Notes under the pieces: model-generated
The model's input: only the letters and a program-made list of their open reading frames with translations
The model's database searches: none
Told to the model about the DNA's origin: nothing
Shown: one piece after another, positions 10,546-22,795 of the stretch
Layout of the letters: each line of letters starts with the position of its first letter
How positions within the stretch are numbered: the first letter of the stretch is position 1
Assembly (NCBI RefSeq): GCF_964204645.1
Contig: NC_134030.1
Location: 17,799,110-17,863,109, forward strand
Direction: 5' to 3'
Length of the DNA: 64,000 nt
DNA from: Tubulanus polymorphus
Taxonomy: Eukaryota; Nemertea; Palaeonemertea; Tubulaniformes; Tubulanidae
Position numbers and translations under genes: made by a program

Positions 10546-12029
10546 GTGTCAATAAAGTGACTCTTAGCCAGCTCTTGGTCTAAGATTTAGATTATAGCGG
10601 TGATCATAACGATTGTGTCCTTGGGTTGATTGCTCAGTGTTCTTTACAGGAAAACGCATCTAGGACTCGTTGCCGCGGTCTAAGCTATCGTGATGCAGTT
10701 GGCGCACCGAGTTTTGCAATCCAGTGTCAGTAGTGAATGGATTAAAAAACGATGTTTTAGGTCAACTGCCAGTCCTTTCTAGTCCTAGTAAGACTTTTAT
10801 CAGGTATGTACCACCAAAACTGACTGAGCTAACCACACCGTCTGATGTGCTCCTCAACGTCACGCATATCGTGAGCTTATAACCGGCCAAACGTGACATT
10901 GTAAATAGTCATACTCATATCACTTCATGTGCATTTCATATCATACATTTCATCGCTTCTTCATTTCCCGCCGAACTTCATACTTCATCAGTTTTCTGTA
11001 TAATACTATGTCAGTTTTGTGTATAGAATAAAATCTCAGTTTAAACCAAGTCTTCGGAGTTGTCAATTCCTTTATTCCGAATAAGGATTTCAGTCATCTG
11101 GTCACTCTCCGTGTGACACTCATGTCAAGTTGAAATATACATTACACAACCGTTCTAACCGAAAAGCGAGTACCGGTCTACGGAGTATACGCACGTGGTT
11201 GTGTTATTATTTATTCATGACGTCATCGACAAGACGAGAAGGTACACAATATCCTAGAGATAGCGAGAGAAATCCCACAATAAGTTCAGCCAAAACGAGA
11301 AACTTGAATAGAAGAGTATATATATATTTACGCAACGTTTCGCCTAAAGACTATTAGCCATCATCAGGCGTACTGAGAACAGGAGAATATTACAAGATAT
11401 TTATACAAGATTACAAGATATTTATACAAGACCAAAACAATAGAAACAGAGTGAGTGATTAAAATATTGTATATTTTTAAAATAAAAGTTTGTAAGTCAT
11501 CTTACAAACTCGTCTCGGACTAATGGCGACCCACGAAAACTTGCAGCACCTATCAGATTGCTCGTTGTATCATCGCTGAGGTAAATTTCAAGGAAGAACT
11601 ATACATGGGAGAATCCGGGCTAAAATAAAACGAAAATCCGATAGAAAATAATCGATTTCAATATTACAGATTTATAATAAAATTTATTCAGACTTCAACG
11701 TGCAGTGAATTATTTACATCAGAAAAAGACCCAATTCTTTTCAGGCAACTGATAAAAGACTATTACGATAATGGATTTGTTATTCCGCATAGTGAAACCC
11801 AGCATCAGACTAAAATATGCGGAACTATGCGGAACGTGGAAGCATATTTTGATAGTTTAAGGGACAATGAATTGTATTTTGAGTAGAAAAACTTCCTTCC
11901 AACATTTCAAATACAATATAATTTAGAAAAGTCGTTACCAAATAAAACAGTTCGATAAATTCCGCTGTAAATCAGGATTTCTTAATTCGAGAATTTCCTG
12001 CATTAAATACATCAAACATTAACGTCTGA
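10546..12029. other. Intergenic or repeat DNA upstream of the lectin-receptor pseudogene
   Basis: No gene is supported. 11266-11345 contains GAGAGAAATCCCACAATAA and GTTTCGCCTAAAGACTATTAGCC, motifs shared with the element inserted at 48956-49143. Upstream exons of the receptor could lie here but none can be recognised. Confidence 0.3.
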
Positions 12030-15000
12030 ATTGGGAGAACGCTGAAATGTACTGTCTACAGAAATACGGAGGACATCTTCTCAGTATCAACTCACAAGAT
12101 GAAATGATTTCTGTCAAAATATTATATGCCACGAAACTGCTTAGAAAGAGATATTCACAGGAGGCCCTTATAATGATGATCGGGCTAAAATTCAAGGTAA
12201 CTTCCACTCTCGACAAATGAGAAAAAAAAAATAAACACCGACTTTGAAGTAAAAGACTCCAAATTTATGTGTCATTTTTATGGCACCAAAATATGATGTA
12301 TATATAACTTCTATACAGGACTTATACTTACACTTTTTATGGTGGTGAGAAAATTGAAAATTCTCGAATTCTTACAAGTCAAATATCATAAATTGAACTG
12401 ATTAACCTCAATAAATCAATTATGAACGGATTAACTTCAATTCATTAATTATGAAAATGGTAAAACCAGTTTTGCTGTCGATGAATGAAAATGATTTATA
12501 TTTTAAACAGAATGATGGGTATCACTCATGGACTGATGGGAAACCATTGAGCTACACAGAGTAGTTTAAACCTGCTATGATAAACGAAACGATACCAGAA
12601 GTTATTCAGGGATTCATATCTCCTCTACGAAAACAACTGATAAATGGCGTCAATATGCCGTGTATGGCGATGATTCTGAATAATCCACGAGGATCAGCGA
12701 ACTGGGTTCGATTCCCGTGTCAAATAGAGGAGACTCGAACAACTTTCATTTGTAAATCGGATAGAATTGACGTCGATTCAGAACGCGTGGATAATTCGAC
12801 AATTAGAAATCAAAGTACAACGAGCATCATAGAAATAACTGATACTCATAACGATATCATATTTCTAACTGGATATAAAAGTGCACGAAATCCCAATACA
12901 ACCAACAACTCGACCAGTAAAAAAGGTTGGCAAAATGTGGACGGCAAATGTTGTCAAATGCTCACAGATTGGAACAACAATCGAAGTTTGGATGTTCGAA
13001 GTGCTACGAAAATGTGTCATGACCCTCACGCTGAAATATGTATTGTAGCTAATCACGAGGAAAATGAAATAAAAGCATTAATTGACGCATTCAGTTTTAA
13101 ACACCAGTATGGCGCTATACTGACTATGGATGCTAGGAAAATGTTTCAAGTGATGGAACCAGTTTTGACACGGGATGAAATCACTTTTATTGAGTCATTA
13201 AAATGGTCGATAAAACCCGTGGAATAATCAGACGAACAACGTTCATTCCGTGCTATGTTCCTATAATGTAACTGGCGAATAGCAGGCTTCTATAAGCGGT
13301 TGTAAATCGTGGCAGTTTAAATGTAACGATCAAAGATGTATCAACGACCATCGCGTATGTGATTCCAGAAATGACTGCCAACACGGTGAAGATGAACTCG
13401 ATTGTTCGGGTTGTTTAGATGGTCAGGTTATATCAATTAGTGGTTTCTGCGATTTTGAAACGGATTGTGTCGATGGCTCGGATGAAAACTCGTGTTTTCA
13501 TCCACTGTGTTTGCCCCAACAATACCGTTGTACTAGTGGTCAATGTGTGGATAGATCGTACGGATGAGGTGGAATCGTTAACTGTAAGGACGACTCCGAC
13601 GAGTGGGGATGTGATCCGCAACTTTGCATCGGGTTTCTGTGTAACTACGGTGAATGTATCAGTTCTCTATTGTATCAGGATGGTTTTGTAGATTGTAGCG
13701 GAAGCCTCGAAGAAGATGAACTTTTAACATCGAATGTTACAGTGAATCCTACAGTTCACTGTAATGTTGAGAACTACTTTACGACTTACTTCATAAATCT
13801 CTGTACAGAATCTGATGAACAAAGATGTTCTTTCGATTCTCCTCATTGTTATTCTAGACGTCATAGGTGTATTTTTGAAAGAATGCCGATTGGTTACCCG
13901 GTATGTAGAAGGCTCGAACATGTACAAGGTTGCTCTGATTTCATATGTCCAGCTGGTACTGTAAAGTGTCCAGCATCTTACTGTATACCGATGGGACAGG
14001 TGTGCGATGGTCGGTCCGATTGTCCCAATTCAGAAGACGAGCAAAACTGCGAGACTTTGTCATGTCCCGGCATGTTCAAATGTGGCCAGGAAAACCTATG
14101 TATACCTCAATCTGAGGTTAGCGATGGTGTCGTAAATTGTAAACATACCACTGATGACGAATCTTACTGTGACGTCACGTGTCCTGAGTACTGTAAATTC
14201 CAAGGTTATTTAATCGATTGCGATGATGCTGGTTTAGTAGAAATAACAGATATAGTCTCGGCATCAACTCGAGTTCTGATTTTATCAGAAAACCGAGTTG
14301 TATTCAATGAGTCCACGTTTTCCTCTATCTACATGTCCTTAAAATTTCACGTAACAATTTATCTTATATTGTTCCAAACGCGTTCTCAAACCTGCATAAT
14401 CTACATACATTAGATCTTACATATAACCGCTTAATATCATTTTCCGCGAATACATTCGCCGGTTTGTATAGTTTAAAAATTCTCTTCATTTTTGGAAATC
14501 CTTTAACAAATTTGGAAGAAAACAGTTTTTCAAGGTTTTAAATCACTGAGCAATCTAGATCTCCACGGACTTTCCTTGTCGTTACTCGGTGGAAATGTGT
14601 TCCGTGGTTTATCCGCTTTAGAGTCGTTAAATATCTGCAGTTACATGATCAGACATATTTCAACACACGCATTTGCTGGAATAACAAAGCTAAGAAGTCT
14701 GGATCTAACCAGAAATCTAAAGTCATATCCGTAGAAAGAAACGTTTTGGACGGTCTTACATTATTTAGTTCTTTGGCTTCTGATGCGTACAAATTTTGTT
14801 GCATGGTTTCAAGTGTTGACCAGTGTCTCCCGGAAGCCGACCAATTTTCATCTTGTTCTGACCTGATGGGTAACACTGTTCTTAGAGCAATCATTTGGGC
14901 GATCGCTTCATTCAGCTTTTTTGCAAACATTATTGTCATTTTAGTTCGCGTTCAAGCGTTTCGAATTTCATCCTCTGAATCACGTAACACATCCTCTGAT

Positions 15001-15205
15001 ATCATCATCATTAATATTGCCACCTGCAATTTTCTGATGTCGATTTATCTGTTTCTGATCGCAGGAACCGATTACGTCTATAGAGGAGTTTATTTTCTAT
15101 ATTCTGAAAGTTGGACGGATAGTTCATTGTGTCGACTCGCTGGGATTATAGTGACTCTTTCATGCGAAGGATTGATTTTTCTCATCATTCTTACCCGTCA
15201 AAGTA
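12030..15205 (+). pseudogene. GRL101-like receptor pseudogene (C-type lectin, LDLa, LRR, 7TM)
   Basis: Order of remains: C-type lectin exon (about 12036-12196, WENAEMYCLQKYGGHLLSIN, donor GTAAC); second lectin exon from 12511 (DGYHSWTDGKPLSYTE then stop); possible second lectin domain (GWQNVDGKCCQM) to 13227; LDLa-type modules 13301-14180 (CNDQRCINDHRVCDSRNDC, then SDEWGC and CDGRSDCPNSEDEQNC); leucine-rich repeats about 14230-14720 (LHTLDLTYNRL, FAGITKLRSLDLTRN); TM1-TM3 of a rhodopsin-like receptor 14870-15200. Damage: TAG at 12562-12564 replacing the conserved lectin Trp, TGA at 13565-13567 inside an LDLa module, frameshifts near 14330, 14540 and 14725. The frame then runs straight into the AT-rich island after TM3. 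The family is an orphan relaxin-receptor-like surface receptor. Confidence 0.85.
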
Positions 15206-15475
15206 CTTTTAAGTACATAAAGAATGAATCTTTATTTTATTAGTAGTTGAAAAAAATAAAAACATATACAATAAATCTGTGAGATGAATAAATATTATTA
15301 CTGAATCAAATATAATATTTATCATATATATTTGATAAATATTATATGATAAATCTGTGATTTTCATTACTGAAACGGTAATATATGATGGATCTGTGAG
15401 ATAAATAAATAAATGATATTTATTACTGAATCAAATATATATGATGAATCTATGTGTGTTTGTTGTGTCTTTATT

Positions 15476-15737
15476 GTCTTTAGTACTTTTAGTACATAAA
15501 GATTAATTTTTTATGTACTAAAAGTACTAAAGACATAAAGACATAAGGGGGTATTATATTAATATTCATGTTAATATTCATATTTATTTTCATATCAAAT
15601 ACAAGAGACACATATTCATATTCATATCAATATTAATATTTACTTTATATAAAAAAGAAATGAGAGACATATTCATATAAAATATATATGAATATTAATA
15701 TGAATATTAATGTAATACCCCCTTATGCCTTTATGTC
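15476..15737. repeat. Nested inverted repeats at the left side of the AT-rich island
   Basis: GTCTTTAGTACTTTTAGTAC at 15476 is mirrored around 15505, ending at 15534. A second pair starts GACATAAAGACATAAGGGGG at 15532 and is mirrored at about 15688-15737 (...CCCCCTTATGCCTTTATGTC), with arms of about 50 bases. Both would fold into strong cruciforms. Confidence 0.75.
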
Positions 15738-15935
15738 TTTTATTCTTAATCTTTTATTTTATTAGTAGTTGAAAAATAAAATTGATTGAAAAATATATTG
15801 ATTTTTATAAATAAGGTGTAATATTTCTAATAGCTTACTTTCACTCATTTTTATAGTTAAAATATATAAAATAAATTGAATTAAAAGATTCTGTCTTAAT
15901 CCTCTAATTCTTTTAAATCATTCACTTTTTTATTG

Positions 15936-16118
15936 TTATTTTTTCTGTGATTGTTTCCATTTTAACTTATTTAACTTTTTACTCAATTTCATATTTTCAT
16001 TCATAAGACCCTTACTAATATTCTTATAGTAAAAGTAAAGTGCAGCCAATATTAAACCTCCAGCAACTAAATAATGTTTCAAATCACTACTTCCAGTTGG
16101 TATGTTGAAATTATACAT
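15936..16118 (-). CDS. Small membrane protein of the AT-rich island, unknown
   Basis: A 60-residue frame from ATG: a short hydrophilic start, one hydrophobic segment (YLVAGGLILAALYFYY, about residues 16-31), then a strongly basic Lys-rich tail. Such small single-span proteins with basic tails are common in DNA viruses and virus-like transposons, but nothing specific is recognisable. Same strand as the zinc-finger frame to its right. It could be a chance frame in AT-rich DNA. Confidence 0.35.
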   Translation of the reverse strand: MYNFNIPTGSSDLKHYLVAGGLILAALYFYYKNISKGLMNENMKLSKKLNKLKWKQSQKK

Positions 16119-16262
16119 TTATTTAAGAAAAAAAATTAATAAATTGATAAATATTTAATATTTTAGAAATATTAAACTTTTATATGTTTCAAATCAAATA
16201 ACAATTAAACTTACTACCTAACAGTTATTCATTAACTAATTTCTCAACTACTGCTTTAACTA

Positions 16263-16940
16263 CTATATATTTGAAACAAACAGCTGATCATATTTCAATA
16301 CATATTTATTATTCTTTTCATATTCGATATGTTTAACTGTTTGATAATGTTTTGATTTATGTGATCTTAAATATTTTCCTCCACAATAACAACCCACTTT
16401 TTCATTAGGATTAAACTTTCTAAATTCATCATCGAAATTACATTGAACTGCAATATCTTTATACGAATTATCATTAACTGATTCACATTGAATTCCAATA
16501 TTTGATGAATTTTCATTATAGATAATTTGTTTATTATCAAAATTGAAATAATATAATTGTCTTTTTTCAATTCTTAAGTTAATCAAATCATTGTAATCTT
16601 TAGAAAGTATTATATCACTTTTTCTTTCAATGAAAGGAGTTTTAAGAATATTAACTATGTTTTCATCTAAAGTTCCTTTAAAATTTAAAACTGTATTAGA
16701 TATTTAAGGATTTTTAACGTCATTATCAAAAGTATCAATTAGTTCAGTAATTAGTTCAGTAATTAAATATTTTTCATTTGATAATATTTGATTAATTACA
16801 GTAATATTATCAATTTTATAATGTCTCTCATACACTAAAATTGTTGCTGAGATATAATTTTTAATGTTTAACTGTGAAAATAATTTATTGGTTTCATTGA
16901 TTTCGATTTTGAATTTGGGTTCTTCTTCTTCTTTCTTCAT
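16263..16940 (-). pseudogene. Virus-like frame with CxCGG...H...H zinc motif, one internal stop
   Basis: Two frames (16704-16940 and 16263-16586) are in the same phase and are joined by open sequence. Only TAA at 16704-16706 separates them, so together they read as one gene of about 225 codons with a single stop. It begins with an acidic MKKEEEE stretch. Near the end is CYCGGKYLRSHKSKHYQTVKH, a lone Cys-x-Cys...His...His finger of the kind seen in proteins of large DNA viruses and polinton-like elements (family resemblance from memory, not searched). Codon use is extremely AT-rich, unlike the neighbours. An integrated remnant of a mobile or viral genome is the best reading. Confidence 0.45.
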
Positions 16941-17400
16941 TTCTATACCAAAACTTTTATTAAAATTGATCTAACGCATATAAATATTCACTGTTTTAAA
17001 TATGAATTATTTCACTCACACTTTACTGACACTTTTAATGTTTAAAAATCTAACTCATACTAATATAAATGTTTATATAAATAATTTATATAATTTATAT
17101 AAATAATTTATAATGAATAATTCATATAAATATATATGTTTAAAATATAAAATATTTCACTCACACTTTACCCACACTTTTATATTGTTTTAATTATCCA
17201 TTTATTTTACTTATATTTTTATTCGAAATCTGTTAAAATATGAATTATGTATATCGTTCATATTCAATATATATTAATGAAAGTGTGACAAATTTGACAA
17301 ATTACTAAATCATACACACATTTTAAATTTGACGATATACTCAAAAGCAAAAACTGCTTACTTTCGCTATATATTTCATTATTTTTATAATTAGCGCTCC

Positions 17401-18850
17401 GTGAATCCTAGTGATGGAGGCAAAACGTTTCATTATGGACAATATTTTAATATAGCGATCGAAAAAAGTATATGCGAAAATACTGTACTAAAAGCGACCA
17501 TTATATTACGGACCGGGCCCTGAAACTTCACATGCAGATAGATCTAATCTAAATATACGATGCTTTTGAACCATAGACCCCCTCGTGCAGTGTATCCGAC
17601 CCTGTTTCCCGCGGCCATATCTGTAGTCGAGACCTTCCATTCTACTTTTTGGGGGTTGGCAAGACCTTTTCTAGCAAGTAACTTCTCATATATAGCAAGC
17701 ATATAACTATAAAAATCTTACTCGCGGGTTCCTGTGGATGTGAGCCCTATCCAAATTGGAATAGGTTTGTTATACTAAATACATCAGTCAATCTATAGTA
17801 TTCGACATCAGTGAAACAAATTGATGGAACCTCGGAGTATTCAGACTGGATGAGTTCAGTCTGATTAATCCAAGGTGGAACAGTTCCCTTCCCCGATGAT
17901 GTTATGATACATATAATTATTTGTACATCGTTATGTCTCTACGGTTTATCCACTTTCGTTTGACACATTTCTTCTCTGAATCTGTTTTCAAGAATTTTTT
18001 GATAATGAATCAAACATCTTATTTCATCCAAACTGCAAACATCCCCAGACTTTCATATGATGTAGTTAGAAGAATGATGAAATATCTCAGTACGAGACCT
18101 GATCATAGACGTATAAATTAGTTAATGTCCATGATCTGATTCAAAAGCCCGTCGTCAATACATGGGCGATAGCAGGCCATTTCAAGCGGTGAGCGGTGCA
18201 ACTGAAACGTTGTAGCTGATAAAAATTCCGACTTAGCAAATATGGGACTCGATAGTTAACGTATTTTGGTTTTTGATCTATTTCTAATACGGCTGTGCGT
18301 CAGACATGATATTCAAGTGATTAACGCAATTGCTACAAGCAGGAAATTTCATTTAAACTCCCTAAATCATAAATATTTCGTCAAAAGAACAAAGCAAAGT
18401 AATACGCATTTTAGGTTAAAATCCGTTCGAACAATTTCCACCAAAATATATATAGAGTATCAGTAAATTGTAATTACGAGTACGGTGTTATTGTTCAAAA
18501 TGTTCAAAATGCCTGCCGCTTCTGATATAATCATACATCCTTTACTATTACAATACGTCTTGTATTTTTATATGGCAATGGCCATTTTAAGTCTATGTCG
18601 ATAATATTTTGCCAAATAGCTTGTATGTGTACACATAGACCTGTGACGTTTTGCACATCGATTCACGGCTGTCGTTTGTAAAATGACGCTGAATGGTTAA
18701 CATTGTTTAGTTTCATAATGGTAACGTTTTATAAGGCGTCAAAATTCTAAACCGCCAAGTGGGAGTGCAGCCAGAAAAATTAAAACCAAAACCAAATGGC
18801 TCCTAGATAAGCTGCAGTTCCTTGCACCGAATATAGCCAGCAGACCTTCA
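17401..18850. other. Intergenic DNA, no gene seen
   Basis: I find no continuation of the receptor (TM4-TM7) beyond the AT-rich island. The short frames at 17921-18121 and 18266-18466 show no domain. Confidence 0.4.
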
Positions 18851-18859
18851 GTCTCAAAT

Positions 18860-19860
18860 TTAAATCAAGTAAGTATAAGAACATTTCAATTTGCGTTTTA
18901 TTATTGTTTGTAACAATATCAATATAGTCATAACATGAACAAAATTGCTACCGATTTTAAACCATCGAATCCTGCTACGGTACATCTCCTGATTTTGAAA
19001 AATAGGTGGCCAAAAATTGTGGTTGTGCTTTTGCATCTTTAGTTGGATTTCGATCATTTTATGTACTATGCTTTGCAGAGCAGGGTCACTTCGCCACTTA
19101 CCAGCTGACATCGAATGATTGTCTTTTTCAATGTTACCGACACTTGCATAAGAATGTTTTTTTATTGACTAAATAAGTTGTGTTAGCAGCATGCGGCCAA
19201 TATCAGGCTGGTTACTTTGTCGGGGGAGAGATTAATTGTCATCAAAAATACTCTAAAGCGGTTGGATGCCAAAAGCATTTTCAATAACTCGACGTGCCCT
19301 TGAAAGCCGATGATTAAAAATCTTTTCCTTTTGTAAAGGTTTCTATGTGGGAAGGGCTTCACCATCGTATTTTTAATGCAAATGCATCGTCGCCGACTAG
19401 ATGATAGTTAATTTTTGATTCCGATTCTCCAATACATTTTGCATCGGGAAGGTTTAATGAATTTTCACCCAGTGCGTTCTTTATTGTTGAATCATTGAAT
19501 ACACCAGCATCACCAGCATCACCAGCCCTCCCCGCCCCAACATCAACCTAAACAAATCTGTATTGCTATCGGCTGTAGCTAGAAGTAAAACACTAAAGAA
19601 ATGTTTGTAATTGAAAAATTCGGATCCACTGCTTGCAGGTTGTTTTATGGTAATATGCTTGCCATCTATTGTCCCAATGCAGCATGGGTAATTTCATTTT
19701 TTCCTCGAATCCTTCAGCAATTGCTAACAATTCTTCAGAAGATGTAGACATCTGGATTGTAAATGAGATTTGTAAATGAGGTCGACGACAACGACGATGA
19801 TCAAAATGACCAGACTCAGCAGATACGCTCGACAAAAAAGCCGACACAAAATAAGAAAGT
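18860..19860 (-). pseudogene. PIF/Harbinger transposase (DDE_4), frameshifted
   Basis: Reading leftward across three frames gives the Harbinger nuclease landmarks in order: ELLAIAEGFEEKW (about 19720), [11 protein letters not shown] with the first catalytic Asp (19655-19680), [20 protein letters not shown]...GDAGVF with the second Asp region (about 19500-19550), YHLVGDDAFAL (about 19380), FNHRLSRARRVIENAFG (19265-19315), then FRVFLMTINLSPDKV, ILAACC and the GKWR box (about 19090). Several frameshifts and stops show it is dead. It catalysed DNA cut-and-paste at TWA targets in the live family. Confidence 0.85.
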
Positions 19861-19924
19861 CACATTATCAAGGAAGTGAAAAGCTGATTAAAAATTCAAT
19901 CCTCTCCAAACCCTCACCCTGTCA

Positions 19925-20223
19925 ATGCAAGAAAAACAAAAAGCGAGGGCCCTGAAACGCGAACAAAGCCCTTTGCACGAAAAGAATGCAGTCTACTGTA
20001 TGGCCAATATGTATCAACCACATTGTCAGATTTGGATCCAAAACTAAGTTTTCTAGCTCAAAATAGAATGAATGAAATACTTTTTCACGCTCAATGTGGA
20101 ACTTTAATGGAAACACAAAATTACAGCCATTTTCCGCAAAATCAACAGCAGCCTTACTTTCAACCGAACTACAACAACTGGACACAATCAGAAGATAACA
20201 TTTCAACACTTCATCAAATGTAA
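19925..20223 (+). pseudogene. Possible second Harbinger gene fragment (MADF/BESS-like C-terminus)
   Basis: Plus-strand frame divergent from the transposase, ending at 20223: LDPKLSFLAQNRMNEILFHAQ followed by a Gln/Asn-rich tail. The DP...FL...R..EIL pattern is like the C-terminal helix of MADF/BESS or Myb-like DNA-binding partners carried by Harbinger elements. The upstream part is frameshifted (KREQSPLHEKN in another phase). Assignment rests mainly on position beside the transposase. Confidence 0.4.
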
Positions 20224-21445
20224 TAAATTGTTAAGATATGATGTCATATTTCTTCAATCATTCAGTCATCGAGTCAGTACCAATAGTATTCAATTCATAT
20301 TTTGTTTTTATTATCATATATCAATTCTATTTTTTTTATCATTCAGTCATCGAGTCACACCAAATAGTATTCGATCCATATTGCTATTACATCAGGCCGC
20401 TTCTTTTAACGACTCTCCAGGGATTTTAAATTCTATAACAGCATTCTTTCTCGAGTGTCGAAAAACAGAGTTTCAGCTGCCCGTAGTTTCTCTACCGACG
20501 TAAGGCTTATATCAATGGAAACCTCTGCCCCTCGTATTCCTGCACCGCCTATACCTGCGGTACCTTACAGCTAGGAATGAACTTAACATCGTCAACGTGT
20601 ATTTTCCGTTTTGTTTACGTTTAAATTGGAAAATGGTTGGCGTTTGGGAAAGACATTAAACGCGTACCGGCCATTGTAACCATGTTGTATCGGCTTTAAA
20701 ACGTTCCAATCGCGTGTACGATGCGTTTCAATTGGAACGATAAACGAAGTTCATTCTCTGCTGCCATATCGAAAATACATCCGAACAAATAATGAAAAAT
20801 TATGAAAGGTTTGTTAGAATCCGGAAATTTCAATATTGGGCGTGAAGCAATTTCCTCTTTTAACACGTAAAATGATCGACGCTCCACAACAATTTACAGT
20901 TCGGTTGATTCTTCCGTATCATGTCGGTGAGAGGAACACCGATATTAGTATTCTCGTCAACTACAGATCAAACAATTCATCATACGACAATTTAATCTGA
21001 CAGAATTCACCCATCTGTTAAATTAGCACCCGAGTAGCAAATTGTCGAAAGGTTTCTCCACATTTGTAAGTTTCCGAATTACGGAATTACACAAGGTTCA
21101 AATGGCTTTTTTAAACTCATTTTCACAAACAGTAACAGAACCAGGCCACCTCAAAATTAACACACCGTAACTCTATACTGAAAATCACACCACACACACT
21201 CAAATCCTCTCCTTTCACGCACCACAAAATACATCTGACATACTTCGTATACACAAATCATTGATAATAAACATCATTCATGTAACTATTAAACCCACGA
21301 CCACGAGACAATCAGAGGCGACCATCATCCCCCCCCCCCCCCGATATAATTCAGAGAATTCAGATTCACCTAAACGATGCTCAAACACATTTATTGATCA
21401 AGAAGTTTACGTCTTGTCTACATGCGTTTTCGGTGAATAAAGCGA
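20224..21445. other. Non-coding, short direct repeat, C-run
   Basis: ATTCAGTCATCGAGTCA...AATAGTATTC occurs twice about 80 bases apart (20258 and 20341). A run of C lies at about 21330-21342. No gene supported. Confidence 0.4.
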
Positions 21446-21811
21446 TTATCCACTTCTCTGGAATCGCCGGGCTACTCTAAACAATTCAGCTTCGGCCAAT
21501 TCTTCTTTCCGATTTTCGTCGTCTGCTATAGCGACGGCCCAGGCGGCAGCAAACATCGTGCATACCGGAACAGCCAGTTTAATCAAACCTGCAACGGAAA
21601 GCAACGCGTGTTTTTGAACTGGTTGATTACTCTGGAACCTATTTCCATTGTAACGCGGTTTTATGTTGACTGTGCGCCTAGTACCTACGTTGTATATGTT
21701 TAATTCAATCATTTGGCAATGTCTGTGTTGTGCCTCCACGATTTTATTACTATCATACATATACGTACACAGCGCGGGGCAAGAACCGGGGTAGTGGATA
21801 GGGAACTCCAT
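21446..21811 (-). CDS. Hypothetical small membrane protein (121 aa)
   Basis: A 121-residue frame with codon use less AT-rich than its surroundings, ending before an AATAAA on the same strand (near 21396). The N-terminal half has five cysteines (CPALC, one Cys in the QHRHCQ segment); residues about 72-93 form one hydrophobic span (LIKLAVPVCTMFAAAWAVAIA), followed by a charged tail rich in Glu and Arg. It may be the last exon of a larger gene. No family recognised. Confidence 0.4.
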   Translation of the reverse strand: MEFPIHYPGSCPALCTYMYDSNKIVEAQHRHCQMIELNIYNVGTRRTVNIKPRYNGNRFQSNQPVQKHALLSVAGLIKLAVPVCTMFAAAWAVAIADDENRKEELAEAELFRVARRFQRSG

Positions 21812-22584
21812 ATTTAATGCATTTTATACAATATCTTTTAACCATGTCGTGCAAGGACCTTTTCATAAAAGTGTTATTCCTCGCGTACGTTGCAATGATT
21901 GAATGGCGGGACTCAAACCTACTTTAGTTATAGCTGAGTCACTGAATACAAAACAACCTCAACGTAGTTTTAAACTGGTTTCGTAAAGCATTGCGTGCCA
22001 TTCAAACTTTCAATGTGCACTTAAACACCTTTGAATCAGTTTAAGAATATAATTTATGTTTTTTAATATCAACTTCCCTTATGGGCGGAAACTATTCTAA
22101 AAAGGCACGTACGTGAGATGTACGTACCGTACAGTGACCCAATAAACTACCCCACGTTTTATCCTGACCCCATATACAGTGGCGGATTTAGCCTACTTCA
22201 CTTGCCGCTAATGCGGTAGTCAACATTTTTCCTCTAACAACATTTTATTTATTTCATGGATGGACTTGACTTAGCTGATTTCTTGGAAAAAAGTACCCAT
22301 ATTAAAACAGGATTTTTCTCTTCCAAAACCCATGAAATGTCATCTCAGCACTATAAATTTTTCAAAATTTTCATTATAATGTTGGTTTAATTTGATATTT
22401 GATAAATCCTTAAATTTGTTGGTTCCAAACAGATGAGTACAAATATTTAAGTAGTATACTTACTCAGCATTTTTAATAGCCAATCTGGAGAATCCGATAA
22501 TAATGCCTAGAAATGCGAATATTTTCATATGAATCAAATGTTAACTCATATCTATCAATTCCGCAGTCACTTTTCTACCCCCTT

Positions 22585-22795
22585 TTTCAGACCTTACCAC
22601 GTTCCACTCTTGCATGGATTCGAAGCTAATGGTATCGAGAGACTCTGCCAAATTTCTCTCACGCTGGTATTTGGATCTGATAGCATCGAAAAACTTTATC
22701 ATATTTCCCCCTCGCAAGAATTCGAACCTGATAACATAGCCAGACTTTACCATATGTTCGTCCCTCGAAGGGATTCGAACCAATTTACATAACGA
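22585..22795. repeat. Degenerate 52-bp tandem repeat with tRNA T-arm-like core
   Basis: About four units of roughly 52 bases, each with a version of CGAA..TGATA.CAT.G..A.ACTTTACCAT. On the minus strand the core reads GGTTCGAATCCCTTCGAGGG, like a tRNA T-arm plus acceptor end. The duplicate is at about 52387-52597. Confidence 0.55.

Larger units (their letters stand above)
15203..17400. mobile_element. Very AT-rich inserted island, virus- or transposon-like
   Basis: Base composition changes abruptly inside the receptor 7TM domain at about 15201, to very AT-rich sequence, and returns to local composition near 17400. The left junction AGTACTTTTAAGTACATAAAG nearly repeats an internal sequence at 15482-15502. 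The island contains nested inverted repeats (15476-15534; 15532-15737), a direct repeat 522 bases apart (TTTATTTTATTAGTAGTTGA at about 15231 and 15753) and minus-strand frames at 15936-16118 and 16263-16940. The type of element is not established. Confidence 0.6.
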
